The position numbers and the translations under genes are program-made. Source: Crossaster papposus (taxonomy: Eukaryota > Echinodermata > Asteroidea > Velatida > Solasteridae). Taken from it: a stretch of 64,000 bases of DNA. Numbering within the stretch: the stretch's first letter is position 1; every line of letters begins with the position of its first letter. The notes beneath the pieces were generated by a model. That model saw only the letters and a program-made list of their open reading frames with translations, had not been told where the DNA came from and searched no databases. Below are positions 1-10,960 of the stretch, piece by piece. The DNA is taken from the NCBI GenBank assembly GCA_037893245.1, contig JBAIAA010000108.1:414754-478753 (forward strand), given 5' to 3'.

Positions 1-204
1 TTCAGCGTGGCACTTTATATTGGAATAGCTTAGACGAGTCCCTAAAATCATCAAACTCCCTCTCTATATTTGTTAAAAAGCTGAAATTCTATCTTCTTGA
101 TTCACATCCATATAATTAGTTATAATTTATGAACTTAATTGTTGTGGTTTTGTCTCTCACCAGCTTGTGTTTTCCAGTGTGTGTTTCGTTATATTGTTTG
201 TTTA

Positions 205-889
205 TGGCCCAGTCACAATGTCGGCGATCTGTCGGGGATTAGTTTTGGCCGGGGGTCGTCGTAGAAAATAAAGAATCCTTGAACAATCCTAGCAATAATC
301 CTAATAAAAGTGGAGCAGTCACATTGTCTGAGATTTTTTCAAGGATTTTGACCCGGTTTTGTCGAAAAATCGTGGGATTAGCCTCCGATCGCCTCCGATT
401 GCATCGGAGACGATATCTGCGAGCATCTTTTCTACGATTTACTACGATTCCACCGTACGATTCGTCGGAGACGATCACAGAAAGCGTACGAATCGTCGCA
501 GGGCGCCTCCGATTCAGTCGGAGGGCGCCGGAGACCACTCGCAGACATTGAATCTCAACCTGAATTTCCAATCCCACACAGAATCTTGCGACTAGTCTCA
601 GATTATTCGGAGGACGCCTCCGATTAATCGGAGGGCATCGTAGGTCATCGGAGATTGTGTCTGGGATGCCCAAAATGGGTGAAAAATCTTGCGAGCAATC
701 TTAAAATTTTAAGTTCAAAGTTGGGGACCGCGACGGGTGTGGCGATGCCAAAAAAATCTGCGACAAGCCGCAGGCGTCCGGAGAGCGCCTCCGACGGGTG
801 CAAAATCGTGAGATCTGTCTCAAGATTTTGTTCAAATTTCCCGGTTTTACCCATCGCCGACGCATCGCAACTGATTTGTGACTGGCCCA
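205..889. mobile_element. Harbinger-like non-autonomous DNA element (MITE)
   Basis: The ends are inverted copies of TGGSCCAGTCACAA (14 bp, one mismatch), starting at 205 and ending at 889. The trinucleotide TTA flanks both sides (202-204 and 890-892). A three-base TTA/TAA target duplication with GGCC-type ends is typical of PIF/Harbinger elements. Subterminal GTCGGCGAT-like sequence is mirrored near both ends. The interior repeats CCTCCGATT/AATCGGAGG palindromes about six times. No transposase is present. Open frames here (for example 239-673 on the minus strand, rich in NRRR) are translations of those repeats. Confidence 0.72.
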
Positions 890-2631
890 TTACGTATAAT
901 GTCCTTTGTCCTGTGTGTTGACCATATAGATTGTCTGTCAATAGGTTAGGGTACAAAAGCAATTCGCTTCACCTTATACCTAAATGTTGTCATTAATTTG
1001 GTTATAATTATAATACTTATGTATATAATTATAATTAGATCATTTAATTGTTTATTCTTTGTTAAAGTGAATTCTGTTTTCTTCTATTCTGTGTTAATGG
1101 CAGCGTTGAAATAAATGTACTACCACTACCTCACAGGACTGCAATTTTACTGTGCCGATGGGCCAAGTGACAGCACAAGCTGCCAAGAAATGGCTCCGCC
1201 AGCAGACACTCAAAACCACTGTTCACTTCATACCAACTTATAGCAAAAACTGTTCTCGCTCTAATGTTACTCTCACCTTGTATACAACCCCAACCAATTT
1301 CACAGCATACCCGAAGTCCCTCGAGCACGCCAACTGCATTCCAGCCAGCTAAACCACAAATACCTACTTAACAAAAGAAGATTACATATACATTGAACAT
1401 ATAACAATCGTGGTCCCACCCATAAATCCCTGAAATATTTATAGAAAAATGCACCTGCCTAAATTCAGCTGTGACAATCCCAACTCAAGATTGTAACCCT
1501 CTTGGCTCTTCGGATTATCTGTCAGGATATCATCTAATAAGTTAAGAGGGCTTGAAAATTTCGATCTCAAATATAAATCTGTCTGGTATAAATCTACCCA
1601 GTAACATCTTTTACTAAAAGACAATTGTAAACAGTTTATTATCAACAGGACAAAGGCCAATATGTTTAATCACCATTCCACTAATCCCACCTTGGGATAT
1701 TAGCTCCAAACGCTCTTCGGATTATTTGTCCGGAACCAAAGTTGTAAAGAAACAAACTTATCAATCATCAATTTCAGTAAATTCCATTTTGCGTTACAAT
1801 TCACCAAGGCTTTTTCGATATCCAGGGCATTATTTAACCAAACTGTTATATATATATATATTTTTTTTTTTAATGTATATTCTACCAAACATTTTGATCA
1901 CAGAGCATACACTTTGGCAAATTTCAGCAATTTCCATCTTGAGATTCAAAACATCAGGGATCCTGCCATATCCAGAGCATTATTTATAAAAATCTTTTCG
2001 ACCAGAATATATTTAATTAAATCATTTTTAATATACTCCATCACATTTTCAGCAATCCAATCTTGGGAAATTAACGACATGCATCACTAAACCGATGTGT
2101 CCAAAAAATTAGGTAAACCATTAACGTCTGCCTGAACCTTTTGGTAGATATATTTATTCGTCTTTGTCTTTACCTTTGCTTCTGCCTTAATACAGTACCA
2201 TCAGCCTTTGCAGACAAAACACTCGGATACATGTGATACACACTGTTAACAGTTGTGGTGCGAAAAACGGTACCCTCTGGAGACGTGAACACAACGGGGA
2301 CAATGGTAGTGAAAAAGGTCTCCAAAGAGTAATTTCTATAGATGAATAGGTCTCCATTGGGAATTTCACGAATTAGATTTTTGAATTTTACTTGAATTAC
2401 TCAAGAACTAGAGTTAGGATGTGGATTAGGGCTAGTGATATGGTATATTGGGTCAACATTTCAACCCAGGAAAATATTTGTGGTTAAAATGGGAGCATTT
2501 TGAAAAACGTGCTCTACTTTCTAACCATTTTGAACACGAGAACAAAGCCATGTCTCCACAGTGATACAAAAATGCGAATACATGTACCTCCACATTTGTT
2601 TTCCTGTTGAAAATGTCAAAGTATAACTATT

Positions 2632-2649
2632 ATTTTATTTTATTTTTAA

Positions 2650-2681
<32 letters not shown>

Positions 2682-2699
2682 TTATATTTATTTATTTAT
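2632..2699. repeat. AT-rich (TTTA/TTA)n microsatellite
   Basis: The stretch is an almost pure run of T and A in TTA, TTTA and TATT steps, with no G or C over nearly 70 bases. Confidence 0.85.
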
Positions 2700-3194
2700 G
2701 TATAAAAACAAAACTAGTACTGTCCAAGTAGATTTTTCTGAATTTGTTTGTTAAATTACAGAATCTCCGCTGTTAAATCAAGTTAAGTTTTGTACTGAAA
2801 CAAGAAAACATCATGTTTTAAACAAGCATTTCGACCCGTCTCTGTTAAGACACAGCAACATCAACGTTTCATAACGCCACATTTTGCTGTAAAGATACAG
2901 ACAATCTACTGTTCACCTACACGAATCTCATTAAGCAGCAACTGACCAATCAGAACTAAGACAAGTTAAACTGTGTTGTTTTACCCCAAAACACATTTTG
3001 TTTGACGATTTGTGTGTAATAAATAAATTCCCTGATAAAATTTAGATTTTTAGCAAATAAAGCTGAAGAATCGCATCACATCTCCCTCCGCATTAAAATA
3101 TTAAAATTATTCATTTAAAAGCGTGACTTAATCGTGGCGGGAAAAGCTGAATATAAAAGTAACTCACGACAAATTAGTAGATTATCGAAGCACT

Positions 3195-3215
3195 TATATA
3201 TATATATATATATCT
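3195..3215. repeat. (TA)n dinucleotide microsatellite
   Basis: About ten uninterrupted TA dinucleotides follow CACT. The sequence on either side is not repetitive. Confidence 0.85.
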
Positions 3216-5543
3216 CTGTATACGTGTATTATTGGTAATGTGTAATCACTAATCACTAGTTACTTATATAGGCCTAATAAGTCTGGTTCCCGTTCCCATT
3301 CCCACTTCATTCATCGATGTAAATTGCCGCAATACGCATAACAACTGTACTTCAAACAGGAGCGTTTGTTTCTTGGACAAAAACTTCGACATAAAACTTG
3401 CTGTTATAACAAAACAACAACATTGTTAACTGTTGCAAAACAGGGGAATCTATGTAGGTGTACAGTACCCAATACAGTAGAATCTGTTAACAGAGATAAC
3501 ATCAACAGTATAATGTACTGTTAAAAAATAGTAACTTCTGTAACGCCAATTGACAATATAATGTACTGTTAAGTGATACAATGTTCCATGCTGGCAGTGA
3601 ATTTTAACCAAATGTCTTGATCGAGAAGGATCTTTAAGACGTCGCTGAACTTGCCTTATAAATGAGACGCTTTAGGGCAGGTCGGATCAAGCAGACCTGA
3701 GAAATGAAGATACAAGGAACAAAGAACGAGCAATACAGGAACTTGATGTGTGCACAGGAGAACAAGAACAAATGGGATGATACTCGACGTGAAGCGTTGG
3801 CCTGAAAATGAAAGGCCTGGTAATGTGCACGCCTTATAAAGTATAGTATACGCTTGGATTAACAAGAATGGAATTAGTTTCATTGAATAAACACACAAAG
3901 GAATGGAATGATCCAACATCCAAACATTCCACCCAAGGTGGTTAACATCTGTCGGCATTTCGGTAGCTCAAACCAACAAAACTAAATATTTCAACACAGA
4001 CTTCCAATAAAACTCAACCTATAATTAGCTGGGTAGAGGTTTATAAAGGTCTCAATTAAACCAGAAAAACACCCCCGAAATAGAGCAATCAACGAAGACC
4101 ACTGATTACACTAAGAGCACTATACGACATTTGAATGCGGAGAACATGCGAGCGTGCTATAGGGCTGCCCCTACACCAGCATATACTGCAATATACTATA
4201 CACCTGATTTAATCGCACGGCGAATTCTACGTAAAATGCATTATATGAATTCAATACAAAAGTGAATTTTTAAATGCGATAAGAGATATACCTCTACTGG
4301 TGATCAATGTCTTCATCTGTTTTTTGGTTTTTTTCTTTTGAAAATTCATTGCTGAAAACGTATGCAAACATTAAGTAGCCTGAATAACATAACTTCATTT
4401 GTACACGATATTAAAACCTGCATTCCTGGCTCTCATTGTTAAACAAATAGGCCAGCCTTTTGCATAGACCATTGTGGCGCTCTCACATTCCATTGTCACG
4501 CATCAGTGCAGCCACTCCCAACCGTGCAAATGTTGTCTTCAGTACGAAGACTCTATACCGCTAAGCATGGCAAGCATTCAAACCTATATGCTGGCGAACC
4601 CTGGAGACATTTTCTAAACTCTGCCGAAGCAAACGCAAAACGTGAGGTAAAACAAGAATACCTGCACTTCTATAAGAATACAATTGTCTCAGAGCACGGC
4701 TCCATAAACCAAATCGACACGCCCCTTTTCAAGGGGGGCTCCTTCAGTTTTGAGCTGCACCAACAAAATAAATTAAAAAACATTAGAAAAAAAATGATCC
4801 GTGGATTTTGAGCCAATCACAATGAAGTTTACATGGATGAAAGAGGGGTTCTCTCTCTTTCCAAAACCGTTCACCCCAAAGTTCGATGACCTTTGGTTCT
4901 CTTGCTGCGTCAAGTCAAAGACGACGGGTCAGTGTAAACACGGGCCGTTTGGCCAGTTTTCAATGCTTCTCCATAGACAACTGCATCGGAGTGCAAACAT
5001 TTGAAGACAAAATGATCCCTGGTTTTTTCAAAAAGGTTTACGAAACATACATGATGAAAAAGCCTGAAACGTATTCTTTCATATTCCGTTCACCCCAAGT
5101 TAATACGATGCTCCGTTCAAAAGATACAGCAATGTTAGAACAAAAGTGCCTCCATTTTGAGAGGTTTGACCGTGTTTAAGCTCAGTGTAGTAAACCCGGG
5201 GAAGCGGATGCGCGCTAGTTTTCATTATGAAAAAGTCCAATAAACACCATGTCTCGAGCTACATAACGACGAAAGATACCCTATTGTATTACCTTTATTC
5301 CTGTACTATAACCTAACCCCATTAACCTAACGTTACACGAACAATCAAGGACAAATTTTAACAAAGAGGATTCTAAAGAGACCTTTGTTTACTTTTGTGC
5401 TTCAATCCTCAGTCGTAATAGTAAAAGCACCCAGCTATACCATCAGACACACATTACAATATGTCCACTCTGAACTGTTCCTACATTCCTGTACCGAGCT
5501 AGCCATGGCAACTGCCATCAAGCATCATAGTCTTGCGCAGTCA

Positions 5544-5563
5544 ACTTATCAAGCTTGATAAGT
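5544..5563. repeat. Perfect 20-bp palindrome
   Basis: ACTTATCAAG is followed directly by its reverse complement CTTGATAAGT, with a HindIII-type AAGCTT core and no spacer. No role can be assigned from sequence. Confidence 0.6.
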
Positions 5564-6079
5564 GACACTTACAGCCTTGTGTTTAAGGTAAACAAATTGT
5601 TTTTGTACCTGTGACAGAATTTGTTAGAGTTGCCCCACGATTCCGTGGAAAGTCGGATAAAACAATTTATAAAATTGCGGGCGGAGGTGATTCCACAACG
5701 ATTTTGTAAAAGAACACAAATATACACAAAAAACACGAAAAAGCTAAATTCAGGCTATACCTGAAAACTTGTATCCAAGCCTGAATGAAACAAGAAATTA
5801 AACATGTTTTTTTTGTTTTAACAAACCAAACAAAGGTTTGCCTTCTGTCTGCATTATTATTTGAGAATTGCCTTACTTCTTGCTGCCTGTGTGTCCCTGT
5901 AGGTCCCTGGTGGGCAGGAGAGCTCTGGTGTGGCCGTGGGGCAGTAGTGACCCAACACACAGGGACTGGTGGTGAAGTCTGTCATGACTGGGAACAATTA
6001 AATAAAAAAATACAGAAAAATAGTCAAGTCAAGTTGAAGACATCACAAAAACCAAACCACACAGTTGTAACTTCCATAC

Positions 6080-6330
6080 CTTTGTATCCGTGTATGGCTA
6101 TAATTACTCATTTTTAATTATTCCAGAAAAATAAAATTAAACCTCAAATTTGGATTCTGGGTGTTCCTCAGGTGTTCCCTTTATTTTTCTACAAATAACC
6201 ATAACCCTATTTTCCCTCTAAAGCTCTTTTCCGGAGAGGGGGAAACCGACTGTGCATGTGTGCTAGTCCACAATTCGTAATCTCTTCCTGCATCCTGTGG
6301 ACATCTTTTGTTCGCAGGCCAGTCAAATCA
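6080..6330. repeat. Dispersed repeat, copy 1 (partner near 21.1-21.4 kb)
   Basis: The block shares an ordered set of segments with 21120-21375: the CTCAAATT segment, a GTTCC/CCTTCTAT segment, the ATAACCCTAACCC-like run, CTCTTTTCGG, GTGCAAGTCCACA, and CTCTTCCCGCATC(C/G)TGTGGAC. This is a diverged interspersed repeat of unknown family without visible coding capacity. Its second copy contains the outer left edge of the large inverted repeat. Confidence 0.6.
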
Positions 6331-7112
6331 ATGAACACAACTTAGACACACGGTACAAGATACGTTATTAACTGGCAAAAACCTGTCTATTCTGGTTTAG
6401 TGTCCAATTTCCTTATTTTTCCCCGACTGGATAAAACGGAAACACATTTCCAAGGTTTTTCTTGATTGGCTGGAAAAACCCTGACAGTTCTACCATTAGG
6501 ACGCCCTGTTTGGATGTCAAAACTGTCACGCATACAAATAAACAAAAACAAACGATTATGGTGCTAAACAAACACAACAATAAACTAATTTGGTATAAAG
6601 CACATTGATATGGACCACAGGTCATTTGGAATACAGTCAGGTAGAATAACAAACAATGTTCAAAATTGCTGCAATTGCATGTTATTCTACCTATATTTTT
6701 TTTAAACGACAAAAACATATAGCAAAACATATTTCCCATGACATACTCTGACTGTGTGCCAAAATTCATACTTTTATCATCAAGTGAACAATTCTATCAT
6801 ATTGTGCACAAATCTGCCCGACTAATAATCGAACACTCATCAAAATCACATGAATGCGCAGGCGAGAAACACAGCGAGTTTGTTATGAGCTGAATGTAGC
6901 CCCATCGGAATCGCCGCCATCACCACGCAGTAACACAAATGTCGTGGCTGTATCGGGACCCACTTCTGGCATTTTCACGAAGAAACGCAAAGCCTATAGC
7001 TAATACACACGGATAGCGTCACTTCGTGAAAACTTGATACGCGGGGCCAATTTCTGTCATTTTCACGAAGTAACATAAAGCCTATAGCTAATACACACGG
7101 ATAGCGTCACTT

Positions 7113-7360
7113 TGTAACGGGATAATACTTAATATAGTGTGTTTTAAGATTTGTACTATTAGGCGCTCCATACTAGGATGTTGCTAGTGCATTATGGGAA
7201 AACCAAGCCATGTGCTTGGGGCTTGACAAGATGGATCTTCAGAGTTGAGATGTGTGATTAAAAGGCGATTGTTTGCTAATGGTATTTCAAGACTGTCTGC
7301 GATGTATCTTCCTTCCAACATTGACCATCCGAACCTGAAGTGACGGTAGCAACCGTTATA
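7113..7360 (+). repeat. 5' long terminal repeat
   Basis: It begins TGTAACGGGATAATACTTAA and ends GCAACCGTTATA. The same 248 bases recur at 8766-9013. The TG start is canonical, but the end is TA instead of CA. Transcription would start here if the element is active. The TATA-like stretch TTAATATAGTG near the start is a possible promoter, unproven. Confidence 0.85.
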
Positions 7361-7361
7361 C

Positions 7362-7379
7362 TGGCGTAGTCGGCAGGAT
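7362..7379 (+). other. Primer-binding site matching tRNA-Ser 3' end
   Basis: TGGCGTAGTCGGCAGGAT starts one base after the LTR. It is the complement of a tRNA 3' end ATCCTGCCGACTACG plus CCA, which is the conserved terminus of animal tRNA-Ser(AGA). An 18-base match at the expected position strongly supports the LTR interpretation. Confidence 0.8.
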
Positions 7380-7459
7380 GGCGTGTTGGAAAAGTGATTT
7401 TTGTGGATAGTTTTTTGTCTCGTTTTTTGTACGTTGCGTGCACCTACGCAATGCCGGAC

Positions 7460-7985
7460 TTCTGCCGTCTTGTTGGCCCCGCCGCCACGGCCATGCGCCA
7501 ACATAAGCAAGTCTGTGCTGTACGTCCTTCGACTGTTCCTGAGTTCCTCGTATGTCGACGTTCGTCTGTTTAAACCTACATTATGTCATCATGACCGTTT
7601 GACTATCAAAAATGTCAACGTCTGCTGTGAACTGAGCGACCAGCTCTGCCGTCTTGTTGGCCCTGCCATGTGGTGCAACATAAGCGAGCTTCGGCTGTAT
7701 CTTGTTTTTCGTCTAGTCTGCTGTGACTGTGACTGTGAGCAACCAGCTCTGCTGTCATGATGACCCCGCGAAAGCCATGTGTCATCATAAGCGAGTTTCG
7801 TAGTGATCATTCACCGTTTATTGTCCTCCCTAACGTTAACTGTTACCATGGTTACCCATCGAGTCCACCTTCCAGTTTTCATCATTGTATTTCTACAAAT
7901 GTTTGACTGTATTGCTGTTCGTCATATCGTCATGGTGATGAAGTCGACATCTGCTGTCGTGTTGACCCCGCTCAACATAAGCGAG
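7460..7985 (+). repeat. Four diverged copies of a 36-52-bp motif inside the LTR element
   Basis: Copies lie near 7460-7511, 7643-7688, 7748-7794 and 7950-7985. Each starts with CTGCYGTC(T/G)TGTTGRCCCC or a close variant and ends with CATAAGCRAG. Spacing is uneven (about 183, 105 and 202 bp), so this is not a simple tandem array. No coding frame runs through all four. Confidence 0.6.
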
Positions 7986-8227
7986 TCCTCTGACTCCCCA
8001 TTGACTGATCATTGTTTGTCAAATAGCCTGTGGTTGCGAGGATGCCGACCTAGTTCGAGCCTCTTTCCGATCACATCTATCTAACTGTTGCTGCATCACA
8101 TGCTGTAAGAAGTCTCTAGCACGCTATGCACTCTTGCTGTTTGCGCTGCATTGGATCTGTCTGAAGCTGTGGCTGCTGATTGTTGCCGTACCCCCGTGTA
8201 CGACTGAAGAGTACGACCAAGTTCCCT

Positions 8228-8335
8228 GCTTGATCTGCTGGTGTTCTCTGTATCCTGTACTACCCGAGTACCTGTGTCCTGTACTAGTACCCGAGTACCT
8301 GTGTCCTGTACTACCCGAGTACCTGTGTCGTTGTC
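8228..8335 (+). repeat. Short tandem repeat of CCTGTACTACCCGAGTACCTG
   Basis: Three consecutive units of about 26-30 bp alternate TGTCCTGTACTA and CCCGAGTACCTG. Each carries its own short inverted repeat (GTACT/AGTAC). It lies in the non-coding interior of the LTR element. Confidence 0.6.
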
Positions 8336-8753
8336 AAGTCCTGACTGTTTGCTGTGTTCGAGAGAAGTGTTCAAGCCCTTGAACGATCGTGTCTGCCTTT
8401 ACGACTCGACTTGTCACCCCAATCATGAACATGATTTATCTGAACATTAGATTATGAGACAATTGATCATACCTGATTGAACATTACATTATGTAGCTTT
8501 AATGGACCTTAACATGTTAAATATGATTTATTGCAAGATAACTGAGGATATCAATGAACCTTTTTGAACTTAAAAGAATACTAGGATTGCCTATCAATAT
8601 CATTGTGTTTAGGAAATAGTGAAACAGAGAATGAGGACCAAATATCTTTAACTGTTATACTAACAGATAGCTAAGATTATTAGACATGTTTGCTTGTGCT
8701 AAATTACTTAGTTTAAATTGTGAGACACTCCTTCTGTTAGAGAAGTCGTATCT

Positions 8754-8765
8754 AGGGGGAGGGAG
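8754..8765 (+). other. Polypurine tract of the LTR element
   Basis: AGGGGGAGGGAG ends directly before the TGTAAC start of the 3' LTR. This is where plus-strand priming occurs in LTR retrotransposons. Confidence 0.75.
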
Positions 8766-9013
8766 TGTAACGGGATAATACTTAATATAGTGTGTTTTAA
8801 GATTTGTACTATTAGGCGCTCCATACTAGGATGTTGCTAGTGCATTATGGGAAAACCAAGCCATGTGCTTGGGGCTTGACAAGATGGATCTTCAGAGTTG
8901 AGATGTGTGATTAAAAGGCGATTGTTTGCTAATGGTATTTCAAGACTGTCTGCGATGTATCTTCCTTCCAACATTGACCATCCGAACCTGAAGTGACGGT
9001 AGCAACCGTTATA
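8766..9013 (+). repeat. 3' long terminal repeat
   Basis: The 248-bp copy appears identical to 7113-7360. It is followed by ACTT, the second copy of the target-site duplication, after which the interrupted MITE sequence CGTGAAAAC resumes. Confidence 0.85.
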
Positions 9014-9174
9014 ACTTCGTGAAAACTCGAACACTGCGTATCTGATTTGTTTGTTTTCACGAAGTGACGCTCTCCGGGTATATTATATATAGGCTTTGCG
9101 TTACTTCGTGAAAACGTGAGAAGTGGGTCGCCCGTATCACGTGACATTAGTGTTACTTTGTGGTGACGGTTACG

Positions 9175-10191
9175 AAATATGACTGAAATACTGGACTTCC
9201 TCCGTATCGAGAGCCACACAGCGATCACGTGTAAAAAACATTCTGTTGCTATATGGACATAGATATGATGACAGGGTACAAAAACAGCGGTTTGGGCTTT
9301 TGTTTTCATGCAGTTACTGACTTGGGGATTCTGTATCTTCAGACCGTCTAGCTAATCCTGTACCAATAACTAGCAAGATGGATCGTTGTGCACAAGATCG
9401 CAAATTGCCACCAATTGCAGCTTTGGTTTCCAAAAAACATGACGCATGCTCGATGTGTACGGGCAAAGCTGCCCTTGGTGTAGCCTTTAAACAAGGCCAC
9501 ATGTCTGATAGACGCCGAGCGACTAAAAAGAGACTAATCGCGAAAACCTGAGTGACGTCAGTGCGAATTGCCCAGACAAGTGGCCTTTATCAATCTGGTT
9601 TGGATTTCTTATGTTAACCTTTGTTTCCAACTTGAATCGCTACCTATATGGTAGCGTCCAATCAGCGAACGTATCTCCGCGTGACGTCAGCTTATATTTG
9701 AGTTGGATTAGTTCATTTTACAAACAGGGAATGTCCAATCATGTCACTTACAATATTTAGCTCAAATCATTAGTTGCTTCCTAATTTATTGCAATTTTGC
9801 ATGTAAAATAGATTTAAATGTGATATCTTGTATTTATCATTCATATATTCAACTCAGAAGCAACATTTATTTACGTTTTTTTACCTTTTCTTACATGCTT
9901 TGATATTGAACGAATCACGAACGAAACCAACTGGGAGATCGCCGTTCTGATTGGGCGTATTGACATGCTAATATGTATCTATGAATAATTCATGCCGAGC
10001 AGTGAAACCTACATTGCAAAAGGCCTCGTGACATTCGTCACTCGGTCGCGCGTTCACCCCGGGTATCTAGACTCATCTCAGCCGCTTAGCCAGAGTCACG
10101 AGGCCTTGTCAAAAGGCTACCCTTGGTGGCGCTATGCCTTCATTGTCAATAGCAACCGAATGTTTTCTGGACCTTCCGCCATTTTTACATA
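9175..10191. other. Unannotated stretch between two mobile elements
   Basis: No recognisable gene. Open frames are short and match nothing I know. Two palindromic TGACGTCA motifs (CRE-type octamers) occur near 9552 and 9682, but no gene start can be tied to them. Confidence 0.4.
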
Positions 10192-10960
10192 TGTGACCTG
10201 TTCCCACGAAACCCGGACAAAGTCGCACCGATCCATTTTGCGTAAACAGCGTGCAAAGTCATTTCGTGGTGGAATCGTCAAATTTTTTTAGAGGATGATC
10301 ATATACTATACATATTCGTCTATCATTTTAATCTAAAAATTAGTAAAATCAGTTAACGTAAAATACTTATTTTCCCCATTATCGGAGCGATGTCGGTGAA
10401 CAAAAGAAGCGTGGACTTATACAAAAGTTCGCAAATCACCGCAAAGTTACCGAAAATAAGTAGCTTTCATACAAAGCGGAACACTCCCCCCTTTGACAAA
10501 TTTGGTATCACCGTAAAGCTGGCGTCTTGCAGAATTTATTTTCATTGATAAAATTGGGAAATGACGTCATAATAAGCCAGTAGGAGCGCACTTTACTGAG
10601 CTAAAACTTGTAAACAACCACTTTCTTGTTGCTTAGGTCGTCTATAACGAGAAGCATGATTCGTCAATTTGCATCACATGATCTACTCTATCGGTGAGTT
10701 CCCTAACGTTCATGTACATTATCAGTACAGTTTTGTTGCGCTAGCATTGAGAACCAGACCATCTCGTTTGTACGAGAATTCGCCAACGTGTAACGCGCCG
10801 CACTGCATGCCGAGAGCGGTACTAGAGAGATATTTCCGTGTTTAGAAGTGGGTGTTTGACATAGATTTTACGCCTATTGAAGTGAGTTATTATCCAGTAT
10901 AGTTACCAAACATATTTGTGATATTTCACAACGGAAAGGTCACGAAAGCAGCCCGATTCC

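Larger units (their letters stand above)
893..6079. other. Gene-poor stretch without a convincing gene
   Basis: Only short open frames occur and none resembles a known protein family. Small structures are present. Diverged direct repeats of about 200 bp lie at 1505/1711 (CTCTTCGGATTAT) and 1776/1925. A second diverged pair lies at about 4793 and 5012, sharing AAAATGATCC and CCGTTCACCCCAA. There are AT-rich microsatellites and a 20-bp palindrome at 5544. The composition is AT-rich, as expected for intergenic or intronic DNA. Confidence 0.5.
7113..9013 (+). mobile_element. Young non-autonomous LTR retrotransposon (1.9 kb)
   Basis: Two 248-bp direct repeats (7113-7360 and 8766-9013) look identical by eye. 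They flank a 1405-bp interior. The insertion is bounded by a 4-bp duplication ACTT (7109-7112 and 9014-9017). A primer-binding site follows the 5' LTR and a polypurine run precedes the 3' LTR. The interior holds no gag, protease, reverse transcriptase or integrase, so mobility would depend on another element. Identical LTRs imply recent insertion, because the two are copied from one template. A tRNA-Ser primer and a 4-bp duplication suit Ty3/gypsy, but the superfamily cannot be fixed without pol. It sits inside the TIR element at 6912-9174. Confidence 0.85.
6912..9174. mobile_element. Long-TIR MITE with TTTTCACGAAG motifs, split by an LTR element
   Basis: About 100 bp at 6912-7010 is an imperfect inverted copy of 9075-9174. 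The arms share CACCAC-GTAACAC, GACCCACTTCT, TTTTCACGAAG and CGCAAAGCCTATA in the same order. Removing the LTR element (7113-9013) leaves an element of about 360 bp. Inside the left half, a unit of roughly 85 bp (TTTTCACGAAG through GATAGCGTCACTT) is repeated in tandem. The class is unknown because no transposase is present and the target duplication is not obvious. Confidence 0.65.

Noticed and set aside
239..673. 144-codon minus-strand frame rich in NRRRP
   Set aside because: It lies wholly inside a TIR element and simply translates its repeated palindromes; no known family.
1131..1352. Small overlapping frames at 1131-1352
   Set aside because: Both strands are open for about 65 codons with no family resemblance and no splice signals that decide between them.
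7401..7760. 119-codon plus-strand frame in the LTR element interior
   Set aside because: No gag, zinc knuckle, protease or reverse-transcriptase motif, and the internal motif copies are in different frames.
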